Assembly: GCA_014529385.2 (NCBI GenBank)
Contig: CM043942.1
Location: 6,569,001 to 6,633,000 of the forward strand
Reading direction: 5' to 3'
DNA: 64,000 bases
Source of the DNA: Adiantum capillus-veneris
Taxonomy: Eukaryota; Streptophyta; Polypodiopsida; Polypodiales; Pteridaceae
The stretch's first letter is position 1; each line of letters begins with the position of its first letter. The notes under the pieces are model-generated. The model was given only the letters and a program-made list of their open reading frames with translations, did no database searches and was not told the origin of the DNA. Below are positions 11,001-22,899 of the stretch, in pieces. A program made the translations under genes and the position numbers.

Positions 11001-12869
11001 TATGGACGCTCCGATTGATGAATTTTTTTCAAAGATTTCTCACATGGATGCTACCTCCAATATTGGTTCCAGTGAAGACGTAGACTGTATAGCAAGTGGT
11101 TCACAAGCTGTTGACCTTGACATGGGTTATTCTAAAGGAGTTCATCAAGAAAATGAGCCTCTATAGGATATTATTGAAACTATCAGCACTATACCTGAGC
11201 AGGCAACATGTTTGTTGCAGACGATTGCATAAATAAAGCTATTATATACATAGTAGCTGATGAAGTGACCGAGATTGTGGACCCAACACAAGATGAGCCT
11301 GATAATGTCAATGAACCTATGATTGCTACTAATAATATGTTTGCAGATGCTGTTATCACAGAAGAAGATGCCATAATTGATGATTTTTTGTCTAGATTTG
11401 AAGAGATGATCATGACAATGTAGAAGAGCTTTTTGATACGTGTACCTCTTACGAGGGGGTGCTAGATGAGCCTTTACAATGCTATGTCGATGGATTGCTA
11501 AGTAACATGGATGCAGATGAGGAAGCAGAGAATGACATGGATGAGAATGAAGATTCCCTAGATCATGCTGATTGTGAACAGGTTATCGACATGGATTTTA
11601 CATCTATGCTTGTACATGGGTTGCAACTCGTACAATTTTGATGAATGTTGAGACTTCCAAGGGTGATTTTCTTAAGGATCCTACGGATGAAGGTCTACAG
11701 GATAAAGCTATTTTTTATGATCAAGTTGAAATCCCAACATGTAGAAATTCCTCTAAGGATACAGGTTCAGAGACTCCCAAGGTTTTGCGTGATGGCTATG
11801 GAGCTAGAGGGGGTGATGATGCTAAATCATCATTGATACGACAAAAAGTGCACAAGGTTTTTCATTTCCTTGGACAATGTGCCAAATGTGGTTGAATTTG
11901 GATAATGATGCTTATGCCACTGATGTCTTGGCTGCCAGTAAAAGGGAGTCAAAATTATTTAATGCTTGAAGGTAATGCGCTTAAGTTGCCAAAAATTTAC
12001 GGGATGTGGGTGTTGCACTATGCTTTAGGTGAAGCTCTAGTATATTGCGGAGCCCATCAATGCTATGTGATCTCAATGATTTTTGATCTAGGAGATTCTA
12101 AGGATAATCATAAGCATACTCAATATGGATGGATACTGTTAAGTATGCATAGTAGTTGTGTGCTATTTGAACCAGGGGTAGCATATCTACACCAAAAATG
12201 CTTGATGTTGATTGATAAAGGAAATGTATGCTCATGTGGATATTATGATGCTCTAGTGTGTGGGCAATTCCTTATTATCCCATTTGATCATGGGGGCTAC
12301 TGAATTGCAAGTTGCAGATTCAAAGGATATCAAATGTCTCTTGTAGCAGGTTGCATGGTACAGGTTTGTTTTCTAGATTTATTCTAAGTCAAAGAAGTTT
12401 TGGTTATGCGATCAATAAGCTTACATGGCTAGCTTCCAGTTGACTTATTTGGACAATTGTTGAAGTATCTTCACATCTTTTGAGTTGGTTTTGCTACCAG
12501 AACTTGAAGCAAAGGACTTGACGGCCATTCCGTGTGCAGAGAGAGTAAGGCATACTTGAGCCTGACACGGTTCCCTAAAGCAGCTTGATGGTCAAGCCAT
12601 GTGCATCATTAATAGGACCACTTGAGTCTGGTAGGGTTCACTAAACAAGTTTTCTATACTTGAATGCTTTGGAGATACGATAGATACGGTTCAAAGATCT
12701 TTGATGGGCAGCTACCTAATGATTAAGCTAGAATATTGATGATAGGGTATAAGACTTATATTATTTTCCATATGTTTACCAATTACGTGAGTCTGATGAT
12801 GGAAAAGAGCTTAAGGTACCTATAGCAAATGCAGATTGAAGTGCAATTGCATAGACCGGAGGCTCTGCA
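11001..12869 (+). other. Interior of the LTR-like element, unrecognised acidic ORF remnants
   Basis: Several short frames on the plus strand (10984-11166, 11208-11423, 11459-11641, 11638-11895, 11905-12303) are unusually rich in Asp and Glu. They look like one decayed acidic reading frame, starting with MDAPIDEFF just after the repeat. I recognise no gag, protease, RT or integrase motif. Nothing further can be said about function. Confidence 0.4.
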
Positions 12870-12870
12870 G

Positions 12871-12886
12871 GTTCAAAGGGGGTGGA
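12871..12886 (+). other. Candidate polypurine tract
   Basis: The string TTCAAAGGGGGTGGA ends directly before the second direct repeat, which starts TGTTG at 12887. A purine tract here is what plus-strand priming of an LTR element needs, and it supports the LTR reading and plus orientation. Confidence 0.5.
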
Positions 12887-13689
12887 TGTTGTGCAGCCCG
12901 CTCCCATGCTAAGAAAGATACCAGAAAGATGCACGTTGAGCTTATTTGAAGCTTACCTAATTCATGATCAATGTTCAAGGATTGGTAGTAAGCTATTTTT
13001 ACGGTTAATGTATGCCGGATGTGGCTTTAAAGGGCCAACATATGCCTTAATGATGCTAAAAAGGAGTATGATTGAAGTGAGCATAGATATGAGATTATGA
13101 TCTAGAACTAAAGTGCTTGAAGTGCTCTATCGGGCTACCTTTACGGCTCGTCGATTGGATCTACAGTAAAATAGTTATGGCAGTTTGAATTCAAGATGTT
13201 TGCAGATCCGTACCGGATTGGGAAGCTATTGATGAAGGTTCAAAGTTGATATGAATGCATGGGGATGAAGTGTTCAATTTGTGGAGCACGTTTGTCTTTT
13301 CAAATTAGCAATCAGGGTCTTGGTTGCTAAGATATCGCAGGTTAAAGATTCACCAGGTGCCAGTTTCGTACCGACTTGGTCGCCTCAGTCGGTGTGCCAT
13401 CTAGGAGTTTTGAGCTTCATCCAGGTTTGAAATGCGTGAGCAGTAAGTGCTTGAGGAGTGTCATGTCCGGATGTCATCTCATGCAGTGCTTGGCCGGCAC
13501 TAGTTTTGATTGGCAGTGCCTGGCTAGCAAGAATAACACTCTTTAGCCTAATGTGATGCACTTCAGAGAGCACAATAAGTGCTTGAGTGGATTTCTTTTA
13601 AAGGTTGTTTCCTGCGGTACGACATTGTTCAAGACCTTGATACGGGCAACAAAACTCACGATGAGATTTCTCGATAGGGGCTACTAGAA

Positions 13690-13985
13690 ATATGTTGTGC
13701 TTGGCAAGGTCTTGGTGTTGGAGATTGTGATGAGCAATGGTTTGGTCGATATGCATGTTAAATGTGATGCCTTTACAAAATTATGTTACGGTCTTAACGA
13801 GCTTTGTGTGCCAAATGCCCTGCAATGCGGTGCCTTGGCCGATATGTATACAAAATGTGGTGACGTACATGGAGTGCCTAGCATTGGCTTGGCTGGCATG
13901 TACCAAATGTGATGCCTTCTTTTTGCGGAGCAAAGCCTTAGCAGATATGCATGTTAAATGTGGTGCCCACTATAAAGTATAGGCC
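13690..13985 (+). pseudogene. Degenerate PPR-like sequence, repeat copy 2
   Basis: This is the counterpart of 9419-9810, with GLVDMHVKCDAF, ALADMYTKCGDV, and ALADMHVKCGAH in overlapping broken frames. The part near 12950-13090 gives LFLRLMYAGCGF. Sharing the same compressed arrangement shows the PPR-like sequence was already decayed before, or as part of, the element's duplication. Confidence 0.55.
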
Positions 13986-15202
13986 GCCCAAATCAAGAGA
14001 AGACAATGGCCACCAAAATGCACTTGGAGGACAGCCGCCAAAGGGAAGGAGTTGGCTGCCCATTGAAGAAAATAAAGCCTATTGTGTGTGAGAGGGGCGG
14101 GGGTCAACAAAGCATGGCAAGAATAGGCATCGCAGGCAGCGAGAACAAGAGCGTATGGGAGAGAAAATTGCTCTCGTTGGGCACCTTGAGCGTCAGATGG
14201 AGATGGCCATGAAGTGAAAATCAAAGGGGACAGCGGGGCGCTCCGGTTTGGGGCCAATTGCGGTAGTTATGGAGTAGGTCAGAAGTCCAGCCTGCCATGT
14301 CATCACTCTTGTTCCCACATAGTGACGGCGGCGCCACTCCTAATCAAAGAGGGGAGGTATATATATAGCATAGGGAGGGTAACGAGCAAGGAAGAAAAGG
14401 AGGATTTTGCATGAACTTGGTAAGGGAGGAAGAACATAGCATGGAGGGAGAAGAAAAATGGAGAGATCTCTCTCTCATCCTCGGTGAGCAAAGGAAAGGT
14501 CAATCTCTCTCTCTCTTGACCTTGGTGAAGCGAGGAAGGGGGAGAAGAAGAAGCTCGAGATTTCTCTCTCTCTTTCTCTCTCTTTGTCGGCATAGGAGAT
14601 AAGCAAGGTTTAACTCTCACTCCAATACAGAGATTTATCTCTCTCTCCACCTTGGTGAAGAGAGGAAGGCGGAGAAGAACAAGACCTTGGTGAAGCGAGG
14701 AAGGCGGAGAAGAAGATGCTCGAGAGCTATCTCTCTCTTTCTCTCTCTTTGTCAGCACAGGAGGTAAGAAAGCTCTAACTCTCACTCCAATACAGTTATT
14801 TATCTCTCTCTCGATCTTGGTGAAGTGAGGAAGTAGAAGAAAAAAGGAGCAGGATGAACAAGATGAGGGGAGGCAAACCCATGAGGTTAAGCAAAGGAGG
14901 CATCAACAAGCAAAGAACCAGAACAAGAACTATGGAATCCTAAGCTATCGGCGAGTTGGCAGATCCCTTAAGGAAAATTGGAGTAAAAGTGAGCGTTTAT
15001 GAAGGAGGTGAAGAACAAGAAAGACCGCGGATTTTTGTAGTTCTTTCTCAATCTTTCTCTCCATTAAGCATGAGGAGGACGACAGAGGCGATCAGAGAAT
15101 GCTACAAAGAGTTAGTTTGGAAAGCTCATGAGGGCAATTGAAGCAAGAAAACCAATATGGATCCTCAATGTAAGTGTTGTTAATTATATTTGATAAGCCA
15201 CG

Positions 15203-15218
15203 GAGCCGTTAACGGCTC
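15203..15218. repeat. 16-bp perfect palindrome
   Basis: GAGCCGTTAACGGCTC, flanked by ATAAGC and GCTTAT, so that a longer interrupted stem is possible. It lies in the extra 300-bp end of the 3' repeat. Role unknown. Confidence 0.6.
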
Positions 15219-15453
15219 GCTTATTTTTGTAAAGGAAGCTTAAACTCCTATTTTTCAGTTAATCCAAGTGATGGTGCTTCTAACAGCCCGCCTTGGTCAT
15301 TGATTAAATTGAACTCAAAGCATTATTCAAATAATTGATGATTACGGTGATTTCTAGAGCTTTCAGTGTCTGTTGTTCTCTCTCTTTCACACCTCTCACA
15401 GCTAGAGGCCCCGCGCCTACCCGGCTCACGTTTTGAATCCATATGCCCCGACA

Positions 15454-16925
15454 CCGCTTCTTAAGCTAGCCAATTGTAATCGAAAAGAGTTCCTTACTTG
15501 TGGAAGAAAAACACCAAAGACTTGACGCCTTGGCAGTGAGCTAGCTGAGAAACAATTGTGAGACCTACCAAGCAAGGTAGTCTAGGGATTCTTAATCCTA
15601 GTACCCACGCGTAGGCCTAGTGTGTGAACTTTGTGGTTGCATTGCAAAGCAAGATCAATCTTGGGTTATTATGGCCAAGAACATGATAAATAGTGCCAAG
15701 CTTTACTCCCAAGGTAGGCAATGGAAAGGGCTTGAGGTACACGACAAATTTCTTGTCCCTCAGTGGGCTCACCTAAAGCTTGGGGGTATGACAGGCGAGC
15801 TCACTCAGAAATGCAACAAAGCAACGGAGTCTTTGGAGCAGAGTGAGCTTGCAAGGTATTGTCTCAATTTTGTAGCTCACTATTCCCCTTGGCTTTCAAA
15901 GGCGGGAAAAGCATCCTTCTAAACCCTTTCTAGAGGGAAGGTGCTAGAAAGATTAATAGAAAAAGTATTCGATGTTTGGGCCAACTGTGGGATTACAACA
16001 GTAGCCGTTGGAAAAGGATAGATCAAATGGTTCTCAAGTACAACCTTACTGTGATTTAGAGACTAGCGATAAGTAAAGCCCTTGATCGGCTTTATAGTGG
16101 GTGTCTACCTAGCTGTGACTCTAAGTTTGAGTGGAAAGCATGGCAATGGCCTAAGGACCGACCCTTCCTTAAGCCTTAAAGAAAACAACTATATCACACA
16201 CTTATGGAGTCGATGGAGTGGTTCTCTCCATTGAACAAATAGTGGGGCATGAACTGGCTAGAATCAAGACGAGAGGGAGTCACCAAGAACATTTGGTGCC
16301 CACAATGGTCTGATGATAAGAAGGTCTTCCTTTGGAAGGTACTGTGGGGAGCCCTACCAACTGGGGTGAAGGTTCTAGCCAAAGGGATTGGTCCAGATAG
16401 ATGTTCTCAATATAAAATGGCTAGCAAAGACCTATCCCACCTTTTCAAGGAATGCCCTGTAATTAGCTGTTTGGCAGGTAAGATATGCAAATGGATTCAA
16501 AGGACCTGGAAGATAGGTTTCTTTAAGGACGATATTTTTTTGGGATGGAATGTTTTTAAGAGCTAGGAGTTTGTTATTGCAACACAAATAGTTAGATTTT
16601 TCTACTTCAAACATGTCTAAAAGGCTAGGAACTGTCGGGTATTTGATAACACCATGAAATCAGTCAGCTTCACATGGATATTACAAGAAAGCAATGCAAC
16701 GATCTTAGTATTTGGGAAATGTAATAACTTTGATGATTGGAATAGGTTAATTGGTACCGATCCTCGTAGTTAAGGGCACAGTCCATACCTTGCCGCAGGG
16801 TGGCTCCCTTGTCAGCCGATGTATTTGTGATTTCTTGGAGATGTTATAGCTCAGCACAAGCATGGAAAACATTTGTAGTTTTTTGAGGTTATCAATATAA
16901 TTTACTCACCATTGTGAGTTCTGCT
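15454..16925 (+). mobile_element. Second half of the split LINE, zf-RVT domain to 3' end
   Basis: The sequence is collinear with the minus-strand LINE at 21411-22900. Frames at 15620-15922 and 16249-16566 encode the ORF2 C-terminus. The second has KVFLWKVLWGALPTGVK, DLSHLFKECP and KICKWIQRTWKIGFF, the zinc-domain region typical of plant L1 ORF2. The 3' end has the hairpin ACTCACCATTGTGAGT (16904-16919), then a TA-rich tail. Together with 8103-8716 it forms one 5'-truncated LINE. Stops and shifts make it inactive. Confidence 0.8.
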
Positions 16926-19083
16926 ATATATATATATAGTTCACTAGGGCCTTTTTCAACATGTTAAACAAGGTAAAGGTTTTACAATGGCCTCAAGAAG
17001 GCAATATTTTTAGCTGTAATAAGTTGTGTGTATGTGTGTGTGTGTGTGTTCCAGTAAAAATATAGCATAAACACCAAAGAATCCTTCCAAATTACAAAAG
17101 ACAGTAGAAACTATGTCAATGAAAATGTGATATAATTCCCATTCATAGTACAAAATAGACTTTATACACAAGTACAAGAAAATCAAGAGCCTGAAGAAAT
17201 ACAAGTCCGCTCTCCAATCCAGGTAACTTTGAAAACCATAATTGAGAAGGTAACCCTCACCTGCATCCATGGAAACAACACAACTTTCAGTTAGCATTGG
17301 CACCATATGTAGGTGATGCATGGGTATTCCACATGTTATAGATGCCACCGAACTTAATTGCTTTCAAAGATAAATAATAAGAAAGGTGAATCTAATTATA
17401 TATTTAGAGATGGCTGAATTTATAAGGTGGAAAATCATATGGAGCCCCTTGTGCTTTACAAACTCTCATGAGATAAGGTCGGAAACGAGTTTTATGAGGC
17501 AATTTAGCCTCGAAGTGGGCCACATATTCCTGTTTCTTGCCTTTACAAATTTTGACATGAATTGCCGCTATTTTTTAAGGGTCAGTGATAGTACTCATAC
17601 GTGCGGTCAATCTATACCTTGGAGTCACCTGTAACATAAAAAGACATTAGTAAATAAGCCCAACACCCATTTAGTCGGAGTCGGAGACCATATGTAAGGT
17701 AGTAAGTATAAGTGTTAAACCCTATATTCCATATTTCATTATTTGTTCAAAAAGCCAGGGATGTCTGCCACAAATGCCCCTAACATCAATGTAATAAGCG
17801 ACCACATACGGACTTATGAGCAGCCTAATTTACAGCCAAATTTACCATAATTCACAACCCATCCTAACCATAACCATATTCTGCCATCATCCATCATAAC
17901 CAACTAGTCATTCGACACATTTAATCAGCTATGCCCAAGAACCATAAACACAACAGCATGGACCGTAATTGAACAAGAGTGGGACTCTCGATAACCAACC
18001 AAAGTCACATCAACCTTAGTATAACCACCGTGAGAGCCTTACCAGACCATACATGCCGATGTCTAACAACCCACAAGTGGGTTACCCCCACTACATAGGG
18101 TCATGCACCAATCAACCCCTCTGTATAGGAATAGTAGAATAACCATTGTGGCCCACAATCAATCATAACCTAGTACAAAACACCCATTCATGGCTAAGTG
18201 AGCAAATGTTAAAGCTCTATATCCACACCACTAAAATATTATAGACCAAAACCGAGTGAGGATGGTAAGCTTGTTAAAAATTTTAGAGACACAACATCAA
18301 TATTATACCATCCATAACAGAGTAAACCAAGTAGTATGAGTACCTTAAAAAAAACCAACCCTATCATATAGGGCCATTCAACAAGAGCTTCTATCATTAT
18401 ATTTTAGCTACAACAGCAAATCAAGGTAACATTTATCCAGTGTATGTATGAGGAAACCACCTTTTAAAGTTATTATAAAAACATGCCTAAAAATCCTATA
18501 GATATGCATTCCCTGGTATCCCTAACCTCAAAGGGAATTTCAAAGCCGCAAAAAAAAGGATGCACATATATATGCCAGCGATAAGTTAATCACAAACTGA
18601 AAGCCTATCATAAACCCATACGGTGAAAAAAACCAGTGTCGTAAATGTTAAAGTAGAAGTTTTCATTCATGTATATTCTGGCATAAGCATGAAGAATATA
18701 ACCATAGCAACAAGTGAATCATATTATATCAAACAGTACGGACAGTAGTCAATATCAATGCCATAGGTCACCTAAGATTGAGTCGGAGCAGCCAGCTCCA
18801 CAATAGCCTGCTTATCCTTGCCTCTTGTCATAGAGATGACAATGTTAACACTACACCTCTTGCATGTAACACCTTCATAGTCCCAATGTACAAAAAAAAA
18901 CTCTCAAGTACACACATACACCAAAAAAGCATACAGTACCAATGCTAAGTGAGCATTAGAGCTCACCTTTTATGGTGTTTAGAGCAAGTGGCCAGATTCC
19001 TTCAGTGCAATAAGGCGGGCCCATCATCAAGAGGTAGAGGTAAACAACAGCGCCGCCTAGTACAGAGAGAGGGGGGGAGAAAT

Positions 19084-19085
<2 letters not shown>
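16926..19085. other. Spacer, no gene recognised
   Basis: AT-rich, with a TG run near 17027-17049. Short open frames on both strands have no recognisable domain. I see no transposon ends or RNA genes. Confidence 0.65.

Positions 19086-19125
<40 letters not shown>
19086..19125. repeat. GA microsatellite
   Basis: A perfect GA run of about 40 bases. Confidence 0.95.
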
Positions 19126-19130
<5 letters not shown>

Positions 19131-19462
19131 ATAATGCTTAGTGGTGCAATAGCATAGACTCGCCAGGAGGGAGCCACCGTGATTAAGAGAAAAAGTCCAG
19201 GGTTTACAGAGCAATATTTATTCAGTGAATTTAAGCCATTATTCACCCAAGGTTTCCAAACCTAGCCAATTATACCAAGGATATAGCAAGGCAATGCGTC
19301 CTGCCCACTTTAACCCAATTAACAACCAAGGGTTAGATACCATTAAGGTACCACTTACTTTTTTTTTTGTGAATTCAAACCGATTATACACCAAGGGCAC
19401 CCTCGGCCAACAGTTCCAGCAAAATACACCAAGGAAATAGTAACATGCCAGAACTAGCCATA

Positions 19463-19466
<4 letters not shown>

Positions 19467-19531
<65 letters not shown>
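19467..19531. repeat. Compound TG then GA microsatellite
   Basis: A TG run of about 48 bases passes directly into a GA run of about 17 bases. Confidence 0.95.
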
Positions 19532-19724
19532 CGATGGAGGGAGAGAATCTTCTATATACTTTAAATCGTAGAGAGAGAATGTTCGATTTAAATTTTGGAA
19601 TAACTTGTGCTTAAGAGTACACTTCATTTATAAGACATTCTTAATTGAAATAGCTTGTGCTTTTAAAATAACTTGTGCCTAAGAAAGCACTTCATGTATA
19701 AGACCCGGGTATAAGACATTCTTA

Positions 19725-19736
<12 letters not shown>

Positions 19737-19760
<24 letters not shown>
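19737..19760. repeat. GA microsatellite
   Basis: A perfect GA run of about 24 bases. The flanking stretch (19600-19735) has two diverged copies of a short AT-rich string about 70 bases apart. Confidence 0.9.
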
Positions 19761-19761
<1 letters not shown>

Positions 19762-19828
19762 ATCATACAAAAATAGAAAACGATGTGATTGTTACCCAAA
19801 AGCCTTATCCTTTCCTACATTGAACTAA

Positions 19829-20201
19829 GGGAAAATTACCAAAATACCCCTCTAATTTGGGAAAATTCCCAAAATACCCTTCAAATTGGATTGTTCAAGA
19901 TTTTCTAATTTTTTATTCTTTTTGACAATTGAGATCCATTTTTAAGTGCTTAGCATGTAATTCACAAATTACTTTGCAAAAAGAGCAATTATGTCTAAGA
20001 TTAATGAAGCAATCCATCTTTAAAGTCTACATAATCAACTCAAATTCTAGTTTTAGTATCTTGTACTGATAGACAATCAGTCTTCTTATGAAAAGCTACA
20101 AAAAGAAATTTTGGAGAAATTTAATCTCACAACCAAGGGTATTTTGGGAATTTTGGAAAATTTGAGGGGTGTTCACTTGTTTTGGGAATTTATGACAAAA
20201 T

Positions 20202-20237
<36 letters not shown>

Positions 20238-20284
20238 ATTTTGGGAATTTTCATAAATTAGAGGGGTATTTTGGTAATTTTTCC
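19829..20284. mobile_element. 456-bp inverted-repeat element (MITE-like) with a G run
   Basis: The left end, GGGAAAATTACCAAAATACC and onward through CCTCTAATTT, is matched by the reverse complement of the right end over about 30 bases with one mismatch near the tip. A second inner copy of the TTTTGGGAATTTT block is present on each side. Flanks read TTGAACTAA (19820-19828) and TCGAGCTAA (20285-20293), 7 of 9 identical; this would be a 9-bp target duplication of Mutator type. A 32-base G run sits at 20205-20236. No coding capacity. The superfamily is not certain. Confidence 0.65.
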
Positions 20285-21410
20285 TCGAGCTAAATGTTAT
20301 GACAAAGATAAGACTTCGTGCTAATGTTTCTTATGCCTCACATCAGCACCAATATGAAGACACCTTTTAAAAACACTAAAATGAATAAAAAGTTATATTG
20401 TATCTAATTGGATGGTGATAAAAACACTAGAGTGCAAACAAGGTGAGCATACACTAAGGCTTGTTAAGTTAAGAGGAGGATGAGAGCTATGTAAAGTAAG
20501 ATTAAATAAATGGCCACAATCACATGGAATTTTTGTTGTGCTATAGTGTAAAATTGTATCATCAAAATTATACATACATAATCACAAATGGCTTATATAT
20601 AGTCAAGGGTCTCACTTGAACCGTAAGGTGAACGGTACACACTGCACAATAGCATTTTAAAACAAAATAAAATTAAAATAAAGAAAATTTAAAACAATAA
20701 TGTAAAGTGACACACTAGTAAACTAAAACAAAAAAAAATTAATTCTATCATAAAATAGATAGATTTAATAAGCATAGAAAATATTAAATAGTTTAATGAA
20801 ACGAATCCGTATAAACTCCTTAAATGAAGGGCTCCTTGCAAATTAAAATATAAAAAAAAAAGTTTATCGAGCCAATACTTCACATCATGGGATCAATCTC
20901 CTATGAATCAATGAACTCTTGAATTCTTTTTTCTCTAAAGTCTCTTTCATATGTCAAAGAAGTGAATGCAGCTCAAGGAAATTAGCATTTAAAAGAACAT
21001 GATATCTTTCTCTTCAAAACTTGTAAGGCCCCTTTGAGGGACGCATATCAAACAACTAGAGATGAATGACCTTCACCCATATGGATACTAAAGCCTTTAG
21101 CATGACAACAAAGGCATTTAATGTGATGGTGAAATTTTTGATGGTGAGAGATTTACACTTTTTTTCCACCACCACTCCTTTATGGCCTTCTTTAGACCAA
21201 AAAAAAAATAGAGATTTAAGAAATAGCATTTAAAATGACTTGATCTTTTTTTTATAAAAGATTTTTAAGGCTCTCTTGAAGGACATATGCCAAACAATTT
21301 GAATTGAACAACCTTAACCCATACGGATACAATGGCCTTTAGCAGGCCACAAAGTGAGAATAGAAACCTTGACCCTTAATCCAATAGATAACTTTCAAGC
21401 TAAACAAAAC
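20285..21410. other. AT-rich spacer with a local 125-bp duplication
   Basis: No gene seen. Positions 20989-21115 and 21229-21355 are diverged direct copies of one segment, sharing strings such as ACCCATA-GGATAC and CCTTTAGCA, at a 240-bp offset. Confidence 0.65.
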
Positions 21411-21571
21411 ATTTTTTATTTTGTTTTGCAAAACTCACAATTGTGAGTGAATTATATTGATTACCACAACAATTTACATTTGTGCCATGCTCATGTGGAG
21501 CCATGACAACTCTTAGATGTCACTAATACATCGGCTAATAGGGGAGCCACCCCATGGATAACTCCGAGTTC

Positions 21572-22850
21572 TTAAATGTGAGAGTCAGTTAAAGTGATGT
21601 TAATCAATCTGTTCCATTCATCAGAGTCCTTGTGTTTTCCAATGGCCAAGATCTCCCCCTTGCTTTCTTGAATTATCTCTGTGAACCTCACTGTTTCCCT
21701 TGTTCTATCGATCCTAGCCTTTCGGACCTGTTTGAAGTAGCAAAATCTAACAATTTGTGTTGCAAAAAGCAACTCTTGGCTATTCAACACCTTACCTCCC
21801 AAGAGCAGATCGTTCTTATAGAAGTCTATCTTCCATGTCCTTTGCACCCATTTGCATATCTTACCCGCAAGGCCATTGATCGTAGGGCACTTCTTGAAAA
21901 GGTGAGAGAGGCGTTTGCTAGCCATTCTGCATTGAGAAAATCTATCTGGGCTGATTCCCCTAGCTAGAGCCTTTACCAATGTCGGCAATGCTTCCCATAG
22001 TACCTTCCAGAGAAATACCTTCATATTGAGGGGTCACTGTGGGGCTCCGATGTTCTTGGTGACTTCCTTCCATCTCGACTCTGGCCACTTTATACCCCAC
22101 TGTTTATTCCATGGAGAGAACCAATCCATTGAATCCATAAGTGTGTGGTAAATTTCTTTGGTTGAGGCTTACAAAAATGTATATCCTCAAGCCATCGCCA
22201 TGCTTTCCAATCCAACTCAGACTGACAACTAGGTAGGCACTAGTTGTCCATCCGCTCTATGGATCTACTGGTCAGCAGCCTTTTAATCCCATCTAGGTTG
22301 TGCTAGAGAACCATTTGGTTTTTTCTTCTCCACCGGTTACTTCTATAATCCAAAAGTTGGTCTAGACATCCGATGCCTTTGTTATTGGTCTTTCTAGCAG
22401 CTTCCCTTCATAATGGTTCAGAGAGATGCTTCCCCCCTTAGCCAGCCACGGGGACCAATGAGATATAGAGTTCTGGAAATACCTTGTCAATTCTCCCTAC
22501 CCCAAAGTCTCCGTAGCTCTTTTGCATTTCCTAGCAAGCTCGCCCGTCACCCCCCCCCTCCCCCCCCCCCCCCCCCCCCCCCCCGCCCCAAGCTTCAGGA
22601 TAGCCGACTACAGGGCAAGCAATTTTTTATATACCTCAAGCCCTTTCCACTGTCCACCTTGCGAGTAGAGCTTGTCATTTTCCATCATGGCATTGGCTAT
22701 AGTAGCCCAGGGTTGGTCTTGCTTTGCAAGTGCGACCATAAATTTTGCGGATTGGTCCTTTGCGTGGATACTTGGTTTGAGAATTTCGAGACCTCCTTGC
22801 TCAACCGGTCTTGCCACTTTCTCCCAACTTGCCCATTGCCAGGGTGTCAC
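21572..22850 (-). pseudogene. LINE ORF2 C-terminal region (zf-RVT)
   Basis: The frame 22024-21572 has KVFLWKVLWEALPT, LSHLFKKCPTING and KICKWVQRTWKIDF, the zinc-binding C-terminal domain of plant LINE ORF2. The frame 22850-22608 has the upstream block GGLEILKPSIHAKDQSAK and QWKGLEVYKK. A long C run (22550-22584) breaks the sequence between the zf-RVT part and other ORF2 parts. Confidence 0.8.
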
Positions 22851-22899
22851 ATTTTTGGTGTTATTTCTTCCATAGGAATCTTTTTACCGGTTTAAGGAA

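Larger units (their letters stand above)
8718..15453 (+). mobile_element. LTR-like non-autonomous retroelement inserted in a LINE, with PPR-like sequence in its repeats
   Basis: Long direct repeats (8718-11000 and 12887-15154, about 90% identical by eye) flank a 1.9-kb unique interior. A purine tract precedes the second repeat. The interrupted LINE defines the outer limits: LINE sequence stops after CCGCT at 8713-8717 and resumes with CCGCT at 15454-15458, a 5-bp target duplication. The right end reads ...GACA, ending in CA as LTRs do; the left end lacks the expected TG and looks mutated. No gag or pol is recognisable. The 3' repeat is about 300 bp longer than the 5' repeat, which is unexplained. 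A segmental duplication is the alternative, but the LINE junctions favour one insertion. Confidence 0.6.
12887..15453 (+). repeat. 3' long direct repeat (probable LTR) with an extra 300-bp end
   Basis: It starts TGTTGTGCAG and follows the 5' repeat to about 15154. Another 300 bp (15155-15453) has no partner after 11000. This extra part holds a 16-bp palindrome, and it ends CCCCGACA exactly where LINE sequence resumes. Either the 5' copy lost this end together with the primer site, or the extra segment was gained. Confidence 0.6.
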
